Below are positions 53,274 to 62,240 of a stretch of 64,000 nt of DNA, in pieces. Origin of the DNA: Syntrophaceae bacterium (GTDB lineage Bacteria; Desulfobacterota; Syntrophia; Syntrophales; Smithellaceae); the NCBI GenBank assembly GCA_003142535.1, contig PLMQ01000014.1, forward strand, positions 1 through 64,000, in the 5' to 3' direction. The first letter of the stretch is position 1, and each line of letters opens with the position of its first letter. Both the position numbers and the translations under genes were made by a program. Under the pieces are notes generated by a model that was not told the DNA's origin, did no database searches, and saw nothing but the letters and a program-made list of their open reading frames with translations.

Positions 53274-55748
53274 ATGAAGAAATTTAAAAAGTCGATAATT
53301 TCTGATTTAATCCTAGGTATCGTCCTTACCTTGCTTGTTCTCTTCGCCTTTTTCCTTTCGCGCGGTCCGCTGGAAACGCTGGAATATGTTGTTTATGATT
53401 TCAATTCCAGCATCCGTGTCAAACCGGCCGTTGCGCCTGTGGCCGTAGTCGCCATTGACGAACAAAGCATTGCCAATCTTGGCCGGTGGCCCTGGCCGCG
53501 ATCTTACGTCGCCTTTATGTTGCAATTGTTGCATTCCTATGAGGCTAAAGTAATCGGTCTGGACTTTATCTACTCGGAAAAAGACCTCAATCATGGCCTT
53601 ACGGAAGTACGCAATGTCATAAAAAATATTGAAAGCAATCCGCAATACTTCAAGAAAAACATGAGCCTCGTTATAATTCTTTCGTCATTAAGAGATGCTG
53701 AAGAACGGCTCGACAACGACACAATTCTGGCTAATGCCATTACAGCGAACAAAAATGTCGTTCTGCCTTTATTTTTTTCCTTTCAAAATCCTACGGGCAG
53801 AACTGCTTCCAATCTGCCGGATTATCTCCTGAACAATTCCATATCGCCACCTTTTTCCGACACCAGTATTAGTGCCCGCGAAATCAGGCCACCAATTGCC
53901 GAATTTGCCTCAGTCGCGTTGGGGCTGGGTCACATTAACATCATTGCCGACAGCGACGGCACTGTGCGTAGCGAACCGTTATTCATTAATTTTGAAGAAA
54001 AACTCTTCCCGTCTTTTGCTCTGCAACTGACCTTAAAATATCTTAATTTTGATTTGAAGGATTTACAGTTAGGCAAAGAAATAAAATTCGGCCGGAAAAC
54101 TATTCCTCTTTATGAAAATAACAGAATGCTGATTAACTTCTCCAGCGGCGTTCTTTTTTATTCATTCATTGATGTATTGAATAAAAAAGTCCCTCCGGAA
54201 GCCTTTAAAGATAAAATTGTTATAATCACCCACAATGCCGCCGGTATCGGTGCTTTGCAGGTTACACCAACTGCCGTTAACGTTCCCCCGGGAACGATTA
54301 TTGCCAATGTCATCGATAATATTATCAGCGGTGATTACATCTCCCGTCCTTACTGGGCTGTCTCTCTGGAATTAGCCATGATCATTTTCTTCAGTTTATA
54401 TATCACATTGGTGATTCCGCACATCAGGGCCGGTATCAGTGCTATTGTCTCTTTTGTTCTCCTTCTTGGCTGGGCAATAACAACCTTTTACCTTTTTACC
54501 TCTTATGGTTACTGGATTAAGTTCATTTATCCGGCTCTTCTTTTATTGCTGGGTTACATCGTCATGGTTTCCAAACGATATCTGCTGACAGAAGAAACCA
54601 TTGATCGCATTGAAGCCGACAGTATCGAAACCAACAAAATGCTGGGATTGTCTTTTCAGGGTCAGGGACTGCTGGATATGGCCTTTGATAAATTCCGTAA
54701 ATGCCCGGTGGAAGACGAACCGGTAAAAGAGTTGCTCTACAATCTGGGGCTCGATTTTGAGAGAAAACGAATGTTGAATAAGGCCGTCGCTGTGTATGAA
54801 CATATCTCTTCAGCCGGAAGTTTCAAAGACATCAGTGAACGCATTACTAAGCTGAAAGTTACCGGCGATACGTTAATTTTCGGTTTATCCGGAGCTAAAA
54901 AAAATGCCACGGTGCTTATGGATAATACCGAAATCAAACCTACACTGGGGCGGTATGAAATTGTCAAAGAGCTCGGACGCGGTTCTATGGGCACTGTTTT
55001 GCTCGGTAAGGATCCACTCATTAACCGCGAAGTGGCCATTAAGACTTTAAGATATGAAGAAATTGATATCGAAGAGCTCGCCGAAGTTAAAAAAAGATTT
55101 TTCCTCGAAGTGGAAGCTACTGGGAAACTATCACATCCCAATATCGTTACGATTTTTGACGTGGGCGAGGATTATGACATCGCTTATATGGCCATGGAAT
55201 TACTCGATGGCACCAATTTGGCGAAATATTGCCACAAAGATAATTTGCTTCCCGTGCCGGAAATAGTCCGCATTATCTGCTGTGTGGCCTGGGCTCTGGA
55301 TTACGCTCATACCAATGGCATTATCCATCGCGATATCAAACCCGCCAACATCATGATATTGAACAATGGCGATATTAAAGTTACGGACTTCGGCATTGCC
55401 CGTGTTATGAGTTCATCCAAAACGCAAACCGGCGTTGTTCCCGGCACTCCCAGCTATATGTCACCGGAACAAATTTCCGGAAATAAGGTTGATGGCCGCT
55501 CGGACTTGTTTTCCTTAGGTGTCGTTTTATTTGAACTTCTTACTGGCGAAAAACCTTTTAACGGAGAGAGCATCGCCACGCTTATGTTTAACATAACTTC
55601 CTCTGTGCCTCCGGCGATACAGGAACTTTCTCCCGATATACCGCCCAAGCTTGTGCCGATTGTGGAAAAGCTGCTGGAAAAAATTGTCGAAAACAGATAT
55701 CAAAGTGGTAAGGACTTGGCTGATGATCTTCTGGCCTGCTTAAAATAA
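53274..55748 (+). CDS. CHASE2-domain serine/threonine protein kinase
   Basis: 824 residues. After an N-terminal membrane helix (LILGIVLTLLVLFAFFL) comes a periplasmic CHASE2 sensor (about 40-350; VAVVAIDEQSIANLGRWPWPRS, VIGLDFIYSEKD), then two or three helices (about 360-440), a short TPR-like stretch (about 455-530) and the kinase domain (about 560-824). Kinase motifs: GRGSMGTVLLG, VAIKTL, IIHRDIKPANIM, TDFGIARV, GTPSYMSPEQ. It would transmit an envelope signal to cytoplasmic targets. Followed directly by PP2C and FHA genes. Confidence 0.95.
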   Translation: MKKFKKSIISDLILGIVLTLLVLFAFFLSRGPLETLEYVVYDFNSSIRVKPAVAPVAVVAIDEQSIANLGRWPWPRSYVAFMLQLLHSYEAKVIGLDFIYSEKDLNHGLTEVRNVIKNIESNPQYFKKNMSLVIILSSLRDAEERLDNDTILANAITANKNVVLPLFFSFQNPTGRTASNLPDYLLNNSISPPFSDTSISAREIRPPIAEFASVALGLGHINIIADSDGTVRSEPLFINFEEKLFPSFALQLTLKYLNFDLKDLQLGKEIKFGRKTIPLYENNRMLINFSSGVLFYSFIDVLNKKVPPEAFKDKIVIITHNAAGIGALQVTPTAVNVPPGTIIANVIDNIISGDYISRPYWAVSLELAMIIFFSLYITLVIPHIRAGISAIVSFVLLLGWAITTFYLFTSYGYWIKFIYPALLLLLGYIVMVSKRYLLTEETIDRIEADSIETNKMLGLSFQGQGLLDMAFDKFRKCPVEDEPVKELLYNLGLDFERKRMLNKAVAVYEHISSAGSFKDISERITKLKVTGDTLIFGLSGAKKNATVLMDNTEIKPTLGRYEIVKELGRGSMGTVLLGKDPLINREVAIKTLRYEEIDIEELAEVKKRFFLEVEATGKLSHPNIVTIFDVGEDYDIAYMAMELLDGTNLAKYCHKDNLLPVPEIVRIICCVAWALDYAHTNGIIHRDIKPANIMILNNGDIKVTDFGIARVMSSSKTQTGVVPGTPSYMSPEQISGNKVDGRSDLFSLGVVLFELLTGEKPFNGESIATLMFNITSSVPPAIQELSPDIPPKLVPIVEKLLEKIVENRYQSGKDLADDLLACLK

Positions 55749-55758
55749 GGAGCTCTCT

Positions 55759-56553
55759 TTGCAGATAACCGCTACCGGCAAAACTGATCTTGGTTTAGTC
55801 CGGTCTAATAATGAAGATAATTTTTACCTCGATGAAAAGACAGGACTCCTGCTAGTTGCCGATGGCATGGGGGGCCATGCCTCCGGCGAAACCGCCAGCA
55901 AACTGGCCGTAACTGTTATGCGTGATTATTTTCATGGTCCGCAAATACAATTTGGCAAATACAATTATTCTTATTCGGAAGCCACAAACAGATTGAACTC
56001 TGCCATAAACTTCGCTAATCTTGCCGTATTGGAAGCAGCCCGCGAATCGCCTCAGTTAAGAGGCATGGGGACAACCATTGTCGCCGTCCACCTGAACGGT
56101 AACAAATTGAGCATCGCTCATATCGGCGACAGCCGTGCTTACCTGATTCGCGCAGGCTCCATCGAACAGCTGACTCACGACCACACGCTGGTCAATGAAC
56201 AAATAAAAAGTGAAATGATTACCGCAAAAGAAGCGGCTCAATCCGCAATGAAAAATATTCTTACAAAAGCATTGGGAATAAGCGAGGACACCGAGGCAGA
56301 ATTGGATGAGTTGACTGTTTTTAATGATGATATTTTGCTCTTGTGTAGCGATGGTCTTAATAATATGATAAGAGATGAAGCCATGCTGGATATAATTTTA
56401 TCTTCCCCTCATCATGATGCCGCATGCGCTTCTTTAATTAATGCCGCCAATGAACTGGGCGGATGGGATAATATAACTGTTGTCATCGGCCACATAAAAA
56501 AGAAAAAATGGCATTTTGCTTTGTTTAAATTAATGGAAGCTTTTCGGAGGTGA
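55759..56553 (+). CDS. PP2C-type serine/threonine phosphatase
   Basis: 264 residues from a TTG, with AAGGAG at the kinase stop (10 bp apart). Motifs: KTDLGLVRSNNEDNF, LLVADGMGGHASGETAS, LRGMGTTIVAVHL, SIAHIGDSRAYLI, LLLCSDGLNNMI, GGWDNITVVIGHI. All metal-binding aspartates are present. It should reverse the action of the adjacent kinase. Confidence 0.95.
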   Translation: MQITATGKTDLGLVRSNNEDNFYLDEKTGLLLVADGMGGHASGETASKLAVTVMRDYFHGPQIQFGKYNYSYSEATNRLNSAINFANLAVLEAARESPQLRGMGTTIVAVHLNGNKLSIAHIGDSRAYLIRAGSIEQLTHDHTLVNEQIKSEMITAKEAAQSAMKNILTKALGISEDTEAELDELTVFNDDILLLCSDGLNNMIRDEAMLDIILSSPHHDAACASLINAANELGGWDNITVVIGHIKKKKWHFALFKLMEAFRR

Positions 56554-56556
56554 AGT

Positions 56557-57258
56557 ATGGCAAAGGTCTTACTTAAATACAAAGAAGCCGTTGTTCGAGA
56601 GTTTATTCTGGAAAAAGAGACAACGACCATCGGCAGAAAACCGGAAAATGATATTGTTATCGATAACCAAGCTGTGTCGGGACATCACGCTTTACTAAAA
56701 ACAGATGGCGATCATATTGTGGTTGAAGATTTAAACAGCCTCAATGGAACATACATCAATGGACATAAAGCTTCCAGAACCGAGGTTTTTAACGGCGATG
56801 TAATTCTGATCGGTGTGCACACATTAAGTGTTTCCTCCAACAAAAACAAGGAAGCCGAGAAAAAAACTTTTGCCGTCCGCGGCCGGTCCATGGATGAAAC
56901 GATGATTATTTCTCCGGATGATAAAAAGAAAATCATCAGCGCCTCCGATAAAGACAAACCCGAACCGCTGGGTGGATTTCTGGTTCTGGAAGGTTCAACC
57001 GACCAAAAACAATATGAGTTTAATGAAAAAGTATCCGCAATCGGCAAAGAAGAAGGCTGCGCCATCATGCTTAAAGGCCTATTTGCTCCGAAACTTGCCG
57101 CACTGGTCAACCGCCGGAAAGAAGGTTATTTTATCACGCCCCCCGGCAGCAAACAGTTAAAGATTAACGGGAAAGTTATTGATCGCCGTTACGATCTTAA
57201 GGACGGCGACATTGTGGAAGTAGCCCATCTTAAATTACAGTTTTATGTAAATGAGTAA
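56557..57258 (+). CDS. FHA-domain protein (two FHA units)
   Basis: 233 residues. The first FHA domain (about 10-90) has GRKPENDIVIDNQAVSGHHA and DLNSLNGTYINGH, with the Arg, Ser, His and Asn expected for phosphothreonine binding. A second, divergent FHA-like unit spans about 140-233 and lacks those residues. Between them SMDETMIIS carries a threonine in an acidic patch, like kinase target sites next to FHA domains in GarA-type proteins (inference). It completes a kinase-phosphatase-reader operon. Confidence 0.9.
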   Translation: MAKVLLKYKEAVVREFILEKETTTIGRKPENDIVIDNQAVSGHHALLKTDGDHIVVEDLNSLNGTYINGHKASRTEVFNGDVILIGVHTLSVSSNKNKEAEKKTFAVRGRSMDETMIISPDDKKKIISASDKDKPEPLGGFLVLEGSTDQKQYEFNEKVSAIGKEEGCAIMLKGLFAPKLAALVNRRKEGYFITPPGSKQLKINGKVIDRRYDLKDGDIVEVAHLKLQFYVNE

Positions 57259-57267
57259 AGATAATTC

Positions 57268-58074
57268 GTGGATGCAAAAAATAACAGATCTATAGGCGTC
57301 TTTGATTCCGGAATTGGCGGTCTGACCGTTGTGCGCGCTTTGATGGAACGTCTGCCTTTTGAGAACATCATCTATTTCGGCGATACGGCTCGAGTGCCTT
57401 ATGGTATCAAGTCCGTGGAAACAATCAACCGCTATGCTTCACAAATTACCGAATTTCTATTGAAAAAAGACGTAAAGCTGCTGGTTGTCGCCTGCAATAC
57501 TATGGCTGCTGTCGCGTATCAGGCTATCAAAGATTTATCCTCGGTACCTGTTCTGGAAGTTATCGAAGCCAGCGCCCGCAATGCAGTTGCCGAAACCCGC
57601 AGCAAATCCATTGGCGTTATTGGCACTCCCGCAACAATTAACAGCAATGCCTATGCCCGGGCCATTCACCTGCTGGACAAAAAAGTAAGAATTTATTCGC
57701 AAACCTGCCCGCTGTTTGTGCCGCTGGTCGAAGAAGGCTGGTTCGATCATCCGGCGACCAGGCTTATTGCCCAGGAATATTTAAAGCCGGTTTTGGCGGA
57801 ACAAATTGATACGCTTGTCCTGGGCTGCACCCATTATCCGCTCCTCAAGCCTCTCCTACAGGACATCGCCGGAACGGAAATAACACTCATTGACTCAGCG
57901 GAAGCAATGGCCGATGCCACTGCCGATTTACTTAACGGGCTCAACCTCGGCAATCAGAACCGCCGTCCCCCTGATTATCTTTTTTGCGTCAGCGATGTTC
58001 CTTACCGCTTTCAAACCATCGGGGAGCGTTTCTTAGGTCGCACTCTGGGACACGTGGAACTGATGCGGCTTTAA
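57268..58074 (+). CDS. murI: Glutamate racemase MurI
   Basis: 268 residues from a GTG start. VFDSGIGGLTVVRAL, FGDTARVPYG, VVACNTMAA (first catalytic Cys) and VLGCTHYPLL (second catalytic Cys, with His) are all intact. It supplies D-glutamate for peptidoglycan in the cytoplasm. It lies 9 bp after the FHA gene, so the signalling operon may extend into cell-wall synthesis, recalling kinase control of cell-wall enzymes in other bacteria. Confidence 0.96.
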   Translation: MDAKNNRSIGVFDSGIGGLTVVRALMERLPFENIIYFGDTARVPYGIKSVETINRYASQITEFLLKKDVKLLVVACNTMAAVAYQAIKDLSSVPVLEVIEASARNAVAETRSKSIGVIGTPATINSNAYARAIHLLDKKVRIYSQTCPLFVPLVEEGWFDHPATRLIAQEYLKPVLAEQIDTLVLGCTHYPLLKPLLQDIAGTEITLIDSAEAMADATADLLNGLNLGNQNRRPPDYLFCVSDVPYRFQTIGERFLGRTLGHVELMRL

Positions 58075-58113
58075 AGTCCTGCGTGCTCCCCGGAATAATT
58101 TACTGGAAAAGGT

Positions 58114-59595
58114 ATGGAATTAAAGATGAAAATTCTCCTCGCCGGCTACAATTTGGATTACGATGTTATCCAGGAACTTAAAGAAAAAAGCGGTATAATT
58201 GATGATTTAACGCCCGAAACAATTTCCGCCGCTTATGCCCGCATCAGTCGCAGCCCCAAGCCGGTCAATGAGCTGCGGGAAATCTCCCGCAGGGAAGTTG
58301 ATAACGCCCGCAAGTCCAACCGTAACATTGTCTTTGCCATGGGGCACAGTTCCGTCGCTGAACATGCAATTTTCAATATCGACGTCATCGGCGCTTCCCG
58401 TTTTTTAATCGAAGAGATCGAAAAGTTTCGCTTATGCTCATATACGGAAAAATCGCAGCGCTATGTGCTTTTTGATAAGGATTACGTTATTCCGGAAGAA
58501 ATAAGGCAAGCGAAGCTAACCGACTTATTCACTTCCACAATTGAGATGCAAAATAATTATTATCATGAACTGTATGAACAATTGTGGCCTTATGTATTTG
58601 CCAACCACAAGGATTTGGCGACTAATCCCGCCAACCGCTCCCTGCTGGAAGGATGGGCTAAAGAAGATGCCCGCTATGCCATCGCTCTGGCAACGGAAAC
58701 GCAACTTGGCATGACCATCAATGCCCGCAATCTGGAGCTGATGCTGCGGCGGCTGGCAGCTCTGCCCTACAAGGAGGCGCAGGATTACAGTCAAAAATTA
58801 TTTGCCGCCACCAAAGATATTGCCCCCTCGCTCATCCGTTATACGGAAGTGACCGATTACGATAGGTTGACCAGACACAATTTGCGTAAAAAGGCTGATT
58901 CTTTTTCTATAAAATACTCTCAGCGGGGGGCAGAAAAAAATACTCCTGCCGTGCAATTGGTTTTTGTTACACCGAATGCCGATACTAAGGTTGCTGCGGC
59001 CTTACTTTTTTCCGCATCCGCATTAAATTATAAACAATGCCTGTCTCAAACTACCCGTCTTACTCTCCGGGACAAGAAGTCACTATTTAAGACAGCCTTC
59101 GAACATATTAAAGCTCATGATGCCGCATTACGGGAACTGGAAAATGTCGATTTACAATTTGAGTTGGTAATGAGCGCCAGCTGCTTTGCTCAACTGAAAA
59201 GGCACCGCATGTCCACCATCATTTCTCAGGATTATGATCCACAACTGGGTGTCACTATCCCGCCTGCCATCAGCAAAATCGGGCAGAAAAAACAATTTTT
59301 ACAAATCATCAGCAAAACACAGGCTGCCTATGAACAAATAAAGAAGAAGTCACCGCAGGCTGCGCCCTACATTCTGACCAATGCTCATCGTAAAAGAGTC
59401 CTGATGAAACTCAACGCCCGCGAATTTTACCATCTGGCGCGCCTGCGCGCTGATCAACACGCCCAATGGGATATCCGCACTCTATCAGAAGAAATGCTGA
59501 AGGCGGCAAAAAAGGTTATGCCGCAGACCATGATGCTGGCAGGCGGTAAAAATAGTTACCCGGCACTTTACAAAAAGACATTTGGCCGCCCTTGA
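58114..59595 (+). CDS. Tandem ThyX-like (flavin-dependent thymidylate synthase family) protein
   Basis: 493 residues (ATG at 58126 is an equally good start), about twice a single ThyX. The N-terminal unit has GHSSVAEHA and KFR-x7-S (residues 104-114, LCSYTEK between), followed by QRY, where ThyX has RHR-x7-S. The C-terminal unit has RHR at 363-365 but Asp373 where the serine should be, plus LNAREFYHLARLRADQHAQWDIR near the end. Thus each half keeps a different part of the signature. It may form a composite active site or have another role; canonical dTMP synthesis is unproven. Confidence 0.8.
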   Translation: MELKMKILLAGYNLDYDVIQELKEKSGIIDDLTPETISAAYARISRSPKPVNELREISRREVDNARKSNRNIVFAMGHSSVAEHAIFNIDVIGASRFLIEEIEKFRLCSYTEKSQRYVLFDKDYVIPEEIRQAKLTDLFTSTIEMQNNYYHELYEQLWPYVFANHKDLATNPANRSLLEGWAKEDARYAIALATETQLGMTINARNLELMLRRLAALPYKEAQDYSQKLFAATKDIAPSLIRYTEVTDYDRLTRHNLRKKADSFSIKYSQRGAEKNTPAVQLVFVTPNADTKVAAALLFSASALNYKQCLSQTTRLTLRDKKSLFKTAFEHIKAHDAALRELENVDLQFELVMSASCFAQLKRHRMSTIISQDYDPQLGVTIPPAISKIGQKKQFLQIISKTQAAYEQIKKKSPQAAPYILTNAHRKRVLMKLNAREFYHLARLRADQHAQWDIRTLSEEMLKAAKKVMPQTMMLAGGKNSYPALYKKTFGRP

Positions 59596-59620
59596 CCTAT
59601 TCAACAAACCACATGGCTAT

Positions 59621-60997
59621 ATGACAGACAATAATCATCGCTATATAATTCTTCTCGCTACAACTTTAAGTTCGTTTTTAACTCCTTTTATGGGTTCGGC
59701 CATCAATGTCGCTCTGCCGATCATGGCCAAAGAACTTTCCATGACGGCATTATCCCTGAGTTGGGTTGCCTCTTCCTTCATTCTGGCTGCCGCCATAACT
59801 CTTGTACCTCTGGGGCGCCTGGCCGATATTTACGGCCGCAAAAGAATTTTTTTTTACGGCGCCATTACCTTCACCTTTGCTTCCCTTCTTTGCATATGGT
59901 CGCCGACACAGACTTTTCTGATTATCGTGCGGGCACTGCAGGGCATCGGTGGGGCGATGATTTTCAGCACCGGCACAGCAATGCTGATCTCCGCCTATCC
60001 GCCGACGCAGCGGGGCAGAATTCTGGGCATTAATATTGCGGCCGTTTATATAGGGTTGACTGTCGGCCCCTTTATCGGCGGCATTCTGACGGATCATTGG
60101 GGATGGCGATATATTTTTCTCTTTACGTCTATACTGGGAATAATGATTCTCTTGCTTGTTGCATTTATGGTCAAAGAAGAGTGGCTAGGTGCCGAAGGCG
60201 AGAGTTTTGATCTGGCCGGTTCGCTGCTTTATGCCGTGGCTCTATTCGCTATCATGTACGGCATATCCCTCCTTCCCGCAGGCAAGGCAGTTCCTTTAAT
60301 CGGCATAGGATTGATCTGCTTTATCTTATTTATTCGGCAGCAGTTAAGAAATCCTTCCCCTTTGTTGGATATGCGTCTTTTTCTTAATAATAGAGTTTTT
60401 GCTTTTTCCAATCTGGCTGCGCTCATCAATTACTGCGCCACATTTGCCGTGACTCTTTTGCTGAGTCTCTACTTGCAGCACATCAAAATGCTGACGCCGT
60501 CACAGACCGGTATAATTCTTATTGCCGAGCCGGTTGTGCAGGCACTTTTTTCACCGCTTGCCGGCAGGCTCTCCGATCGCTTTGAACCACGGCTTATCGC
60601 TTCTCTGGGCATGGCTCTCAATATCCTCGGGCTAATTCCGTTGATTTTTATCCATAACGATACCAGTATCCATTATATTGTTTTCTGTCTGATCGTTCTA
60701 GGCATCGGTTTTGCTCTTTTTTCTTCACCCAATGTTAATGCCACCATGAGCGCCGTGGAAAATAAATATTACGGCGTGGCTTCGGCAACGCTCGGCACTA
60801 TGCGCCTCACCGGCCAGATGCTCAGCATGGGCATTACCATGCTTGTCTTTGCCGTTATTTTGGGCAATCAGCCGCTGGCGAAAGCGAACAATCCGCTTCT
60901 TTTACAGAGCACACACATTATATTCTTTGTTTTGTCTATCGTGTGCTGCGGTGGTATCTGGGCATCACTGGCACGGGGCAAGGTTCATAATAATTAG
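59621..60997 (+). CDS. MFS transporter, EmrB/QacA-type drug:H+ antiporter family
   Basis: About 458 residues from the ATG at 59621; a TTG at 59582 would overlap the ThyX-like stop. Fourteen-helix-type arrangement. Motif A appears as LGRLADIYGRKRIFFYG, motif B as LIIVRALQGIGGAMIFSTGTAML, motif C as GLTVGPFIGGILTDHWGWRYIF, and the second-half repeat as PLAGRLSDRFEPR. The substrate cannot be told. No EmrA-like partner is present. Confidence 0.9.
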   Translation: MTDNNHRYIILLATTLSSFLTPFMGSAINVALPIMAKELSMTALSLSWVASSFILAAAITLVPLGRLADIYGRKRIFFYGAITFTFASLLCIWSPTQTFLIIVRALQGIGGAMIFSTGTAMLISAYPPTQRGRILGINIAAVYIGLTVGPFIGGILTDHWGWRYIFLFTSILGIMILLLVAFMVKEEWLGAEGESFDLAGSLLYAVALFAIMYGISLLPAGKAVPLIGIGLICFILFIRQQLRNPSPLLDMRLFLNNRVFAFSNLAALINYCATFAVTLLLSLYLQHIKMLTPSQTGIILIAEPVVQALFSPLAGRLSDRFEPRLIASLGMALNILGLIPLIFIHNDTSIHYIVFCLIVLGIGFALFSSPNVNATMSAVENKYYGVASATLGTMRLTGQMLSMGITMLVFAVILGNQPLAKANNPLLLQSTHIIFFVLSIVCCGGIWASLARGKVHNN

Positions 60998-61025
60998 TAT
61001 TTGATTGCAGAAAGAGAATAAATTA

Positions 61026-61448
61026 ATGGCACAGATATACCGGCATGAATTTATAGTCCCTGAAGATGCACTCGATGAAAACGGCCATGTTAACAACGTG
61101 GAGTATCTGCGCTGGATGCTGGATGCCGCTGTGCTCCACGCCGATTCTCAGGGCTGCACTCAAGCTACAAAAGCAGCCGGGGCAACATGGGTTGTGCGGA
61201 CGCATCATCTCGAATATCTGCGTCCGGCCTTTGCCGGCGAGCATATTTGTGTCTTGACCTGGGTTGCCAACTTCCGCCGGGTGCAATCCCTGCGCAAATA
61301 CAAAGTCATCCGCCTGGAGGATAATGCCGTCCTTGCCGAGGGCGAAACTGATTGGGTTTTTGTTGATGCGTTAACTGGTAAATTGCGCTCCATACCAAAG
61401 GAAGTTATAGCAGCTTTTGAAGTAGTCCCGGAAGAAAAAGAACCGTAA
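61026..61448 (+). CDS. Acyl-CoA thioesterase, 4HBT/YbgC-like hot-dog fold
   Basis: About 140 residues from the ATG at 61026. YRHEFIVPEDALDENGHVNNVEYLRWMLDAA has the catalytic acid in DENGHVNNVEYL, the typical position for this hot-dog family. GATWVVRTHHLEYLRPAFAGE and RRVQSLRKYKVIR complete the fold. It hydrolyses acyl-CoA thioesters, possibly hydroxybenzoyl-, short- or medium-chain. 29 bp downstream of the MFS gene. Confidence 0.9.
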   Translation: MAQIYRHEFIVPEDALDENGHVNNVEYLRWMLDAAVLHADSQGCTQATKAAGATWVVRTHHLEYLRPAFAGEHICVLTWVANFRRVQSLRKYKVIRLEDNAVLAEGETDWVFVDALTGKLRSIPKEVIAAFEVVPEEKEP

Positions 61449-61549
61449 ATATTGGTAATCATGTATACTTTGTCTTTTACAAAGCAATATTATATGTTAT
61501 GTTTATGTCGTAAATATCAGAAAAGACCAAGTTGATATATTGAATATTC

Positions 61550-61581
61550 GGCGGGGACAAAAGCAAAAGACTGTCCCCGCC
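61550..61581. terminator. Long GC hairpin downstream of the thioesterase
   Basis: GGCGGGGACA (61550-61559) and TGTCCCCGCC (61572-61581) form a perfect 10-bp stem around a 12-nt A-rich loop. No T-run follows, so termination would be factor-dependent; it may instead belong to the folded region that contains the attC-like site next door. Confidence 0.45.
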
Positions 61582-61625
61582 GAACGCAGCGACGCCGTAC
61601 AGGGGAAAAGATAGGGGCATTTGGC

Positions 61626-61717
61626 GCCGAACAAGGCGCTCGAACGGTCAGTCACTCATCTGCCTGCCCTTACGGGCGGCAGTCTCGTTCCTGCCGATCA
61701 GCGCCGCTGCGTTAGAC
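61626..61717 (+). repeat. attC-like recombination site (isolated)
   Basis: R'' GCCGAAC (61626-61632), AA, arm GGCGCT then CGAACG, a GC-rich hairpin loop (CTGCC..GGGCGGCAG), CGTTC, arm AGCGCC, GCTGC, R' GTTAGAC (61711-61717). R' matches GTTRRRY exactly and GGCGCT/AGCGCC pair. A second R''-like GCCGAAC at 61579 and AACGCAGCG (61583-61591) pairing with CGCTGCGTT (61705-61713) allow a longer 139-bp version. A truncated cassette-type gene starts 8 bp after R'. Confidence 0.6.
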
Positions 61718-61724
61718 ATAAGAA

Positions 61725-61826
61725 ATGGAGATTATCAAGAGCTCAAGACACCCCAAAATAGTTGGTGATCTTGGCGAACAACTTGTGTGTAATTGGCTGT
61801 CTCGGTCAGGTTGGGAGGTCGTCTTA
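61725..61826 (+). pseudogene. 3'-truncated cassette-type gene
   Basis: ATG at 61725 encodes about 34 coherent residues (EIIKSSRHPKIVGDLGEQLV, NWLSRSGWEVVL), the start of a small conserved hypothetical protein with a PD-(D/E)xK-nuclease-like opening (from memory, unverified). After residue 34 the sequence changes into the leader of the next gene, and the frame continues only as out-of-frame reading of that gene to 62039. I read this as a deletion joining a cassette start to host DNA. Confidence 0.5.
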
Positions 61827-61878
61827 AAGGTAAAATATCCTACATCAGAAACGTCAATACTGGAAAAAGGAGCATACA

Positions 61879-62238
61879 ATGAAAACACGCATTTTTTTGC
61901 TTATGTCGGTATTCTTTCTTCTCTGTTTGTCCGTTGCCCAGGCACAGGAATTTGGCAAGATCCGTGCGTTGCAACAGCGGGCGGCTTATGTCACCAAAAT
62001 CAAAAACGATTTTGTCGCCCGGGTATTGACTTCTTATAAAATCCCGCATGATCGCAATGAACAGGGCGTCGTCGTCCGTATTAATATGGATGGTAAGTTG
62101 CAGGATATCACAAAGATTGAAATCGTTCCGGTTCTCAAAGAATCAGCCGACAAACGCCAGTATGTTGCCGCCCATGAATTATACTTTTATACGGCGGACG
62201 GTATTTTGGATTTGGTCTCCGAACTGACTATCCGGTGA
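61879..62238 (+). CDS. Small secreted protein of unknown function
   Basis: 119 residues. The signal peptide RIFLLMSVFFLLCLSVAQAQ ends in AQA, suiting cleavage before Q or E. The mature part is helical then beta (FGKIRALQQRAAYVTKIKNDFV; GVVVRINMDGKLQDITKIEIVPV; YVAAHELYFYTADGILDL). AAAAGGAG lies 7 nt before the ATG. No recognised family. Convergent with the next gene. Confidence 0.75.
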   Translation: MKTRIFLLMSVFFLLCLSVAQAQEFGKIRALQQRAAYVTKIKNDFVARVLTSYKIPHDRNEQGVVVRINMDGKLQDITKIEIVPVLKESADKRQYVAAHELYFYTADGILDLVSELTIR

Positions 62239-62240
62239 AT

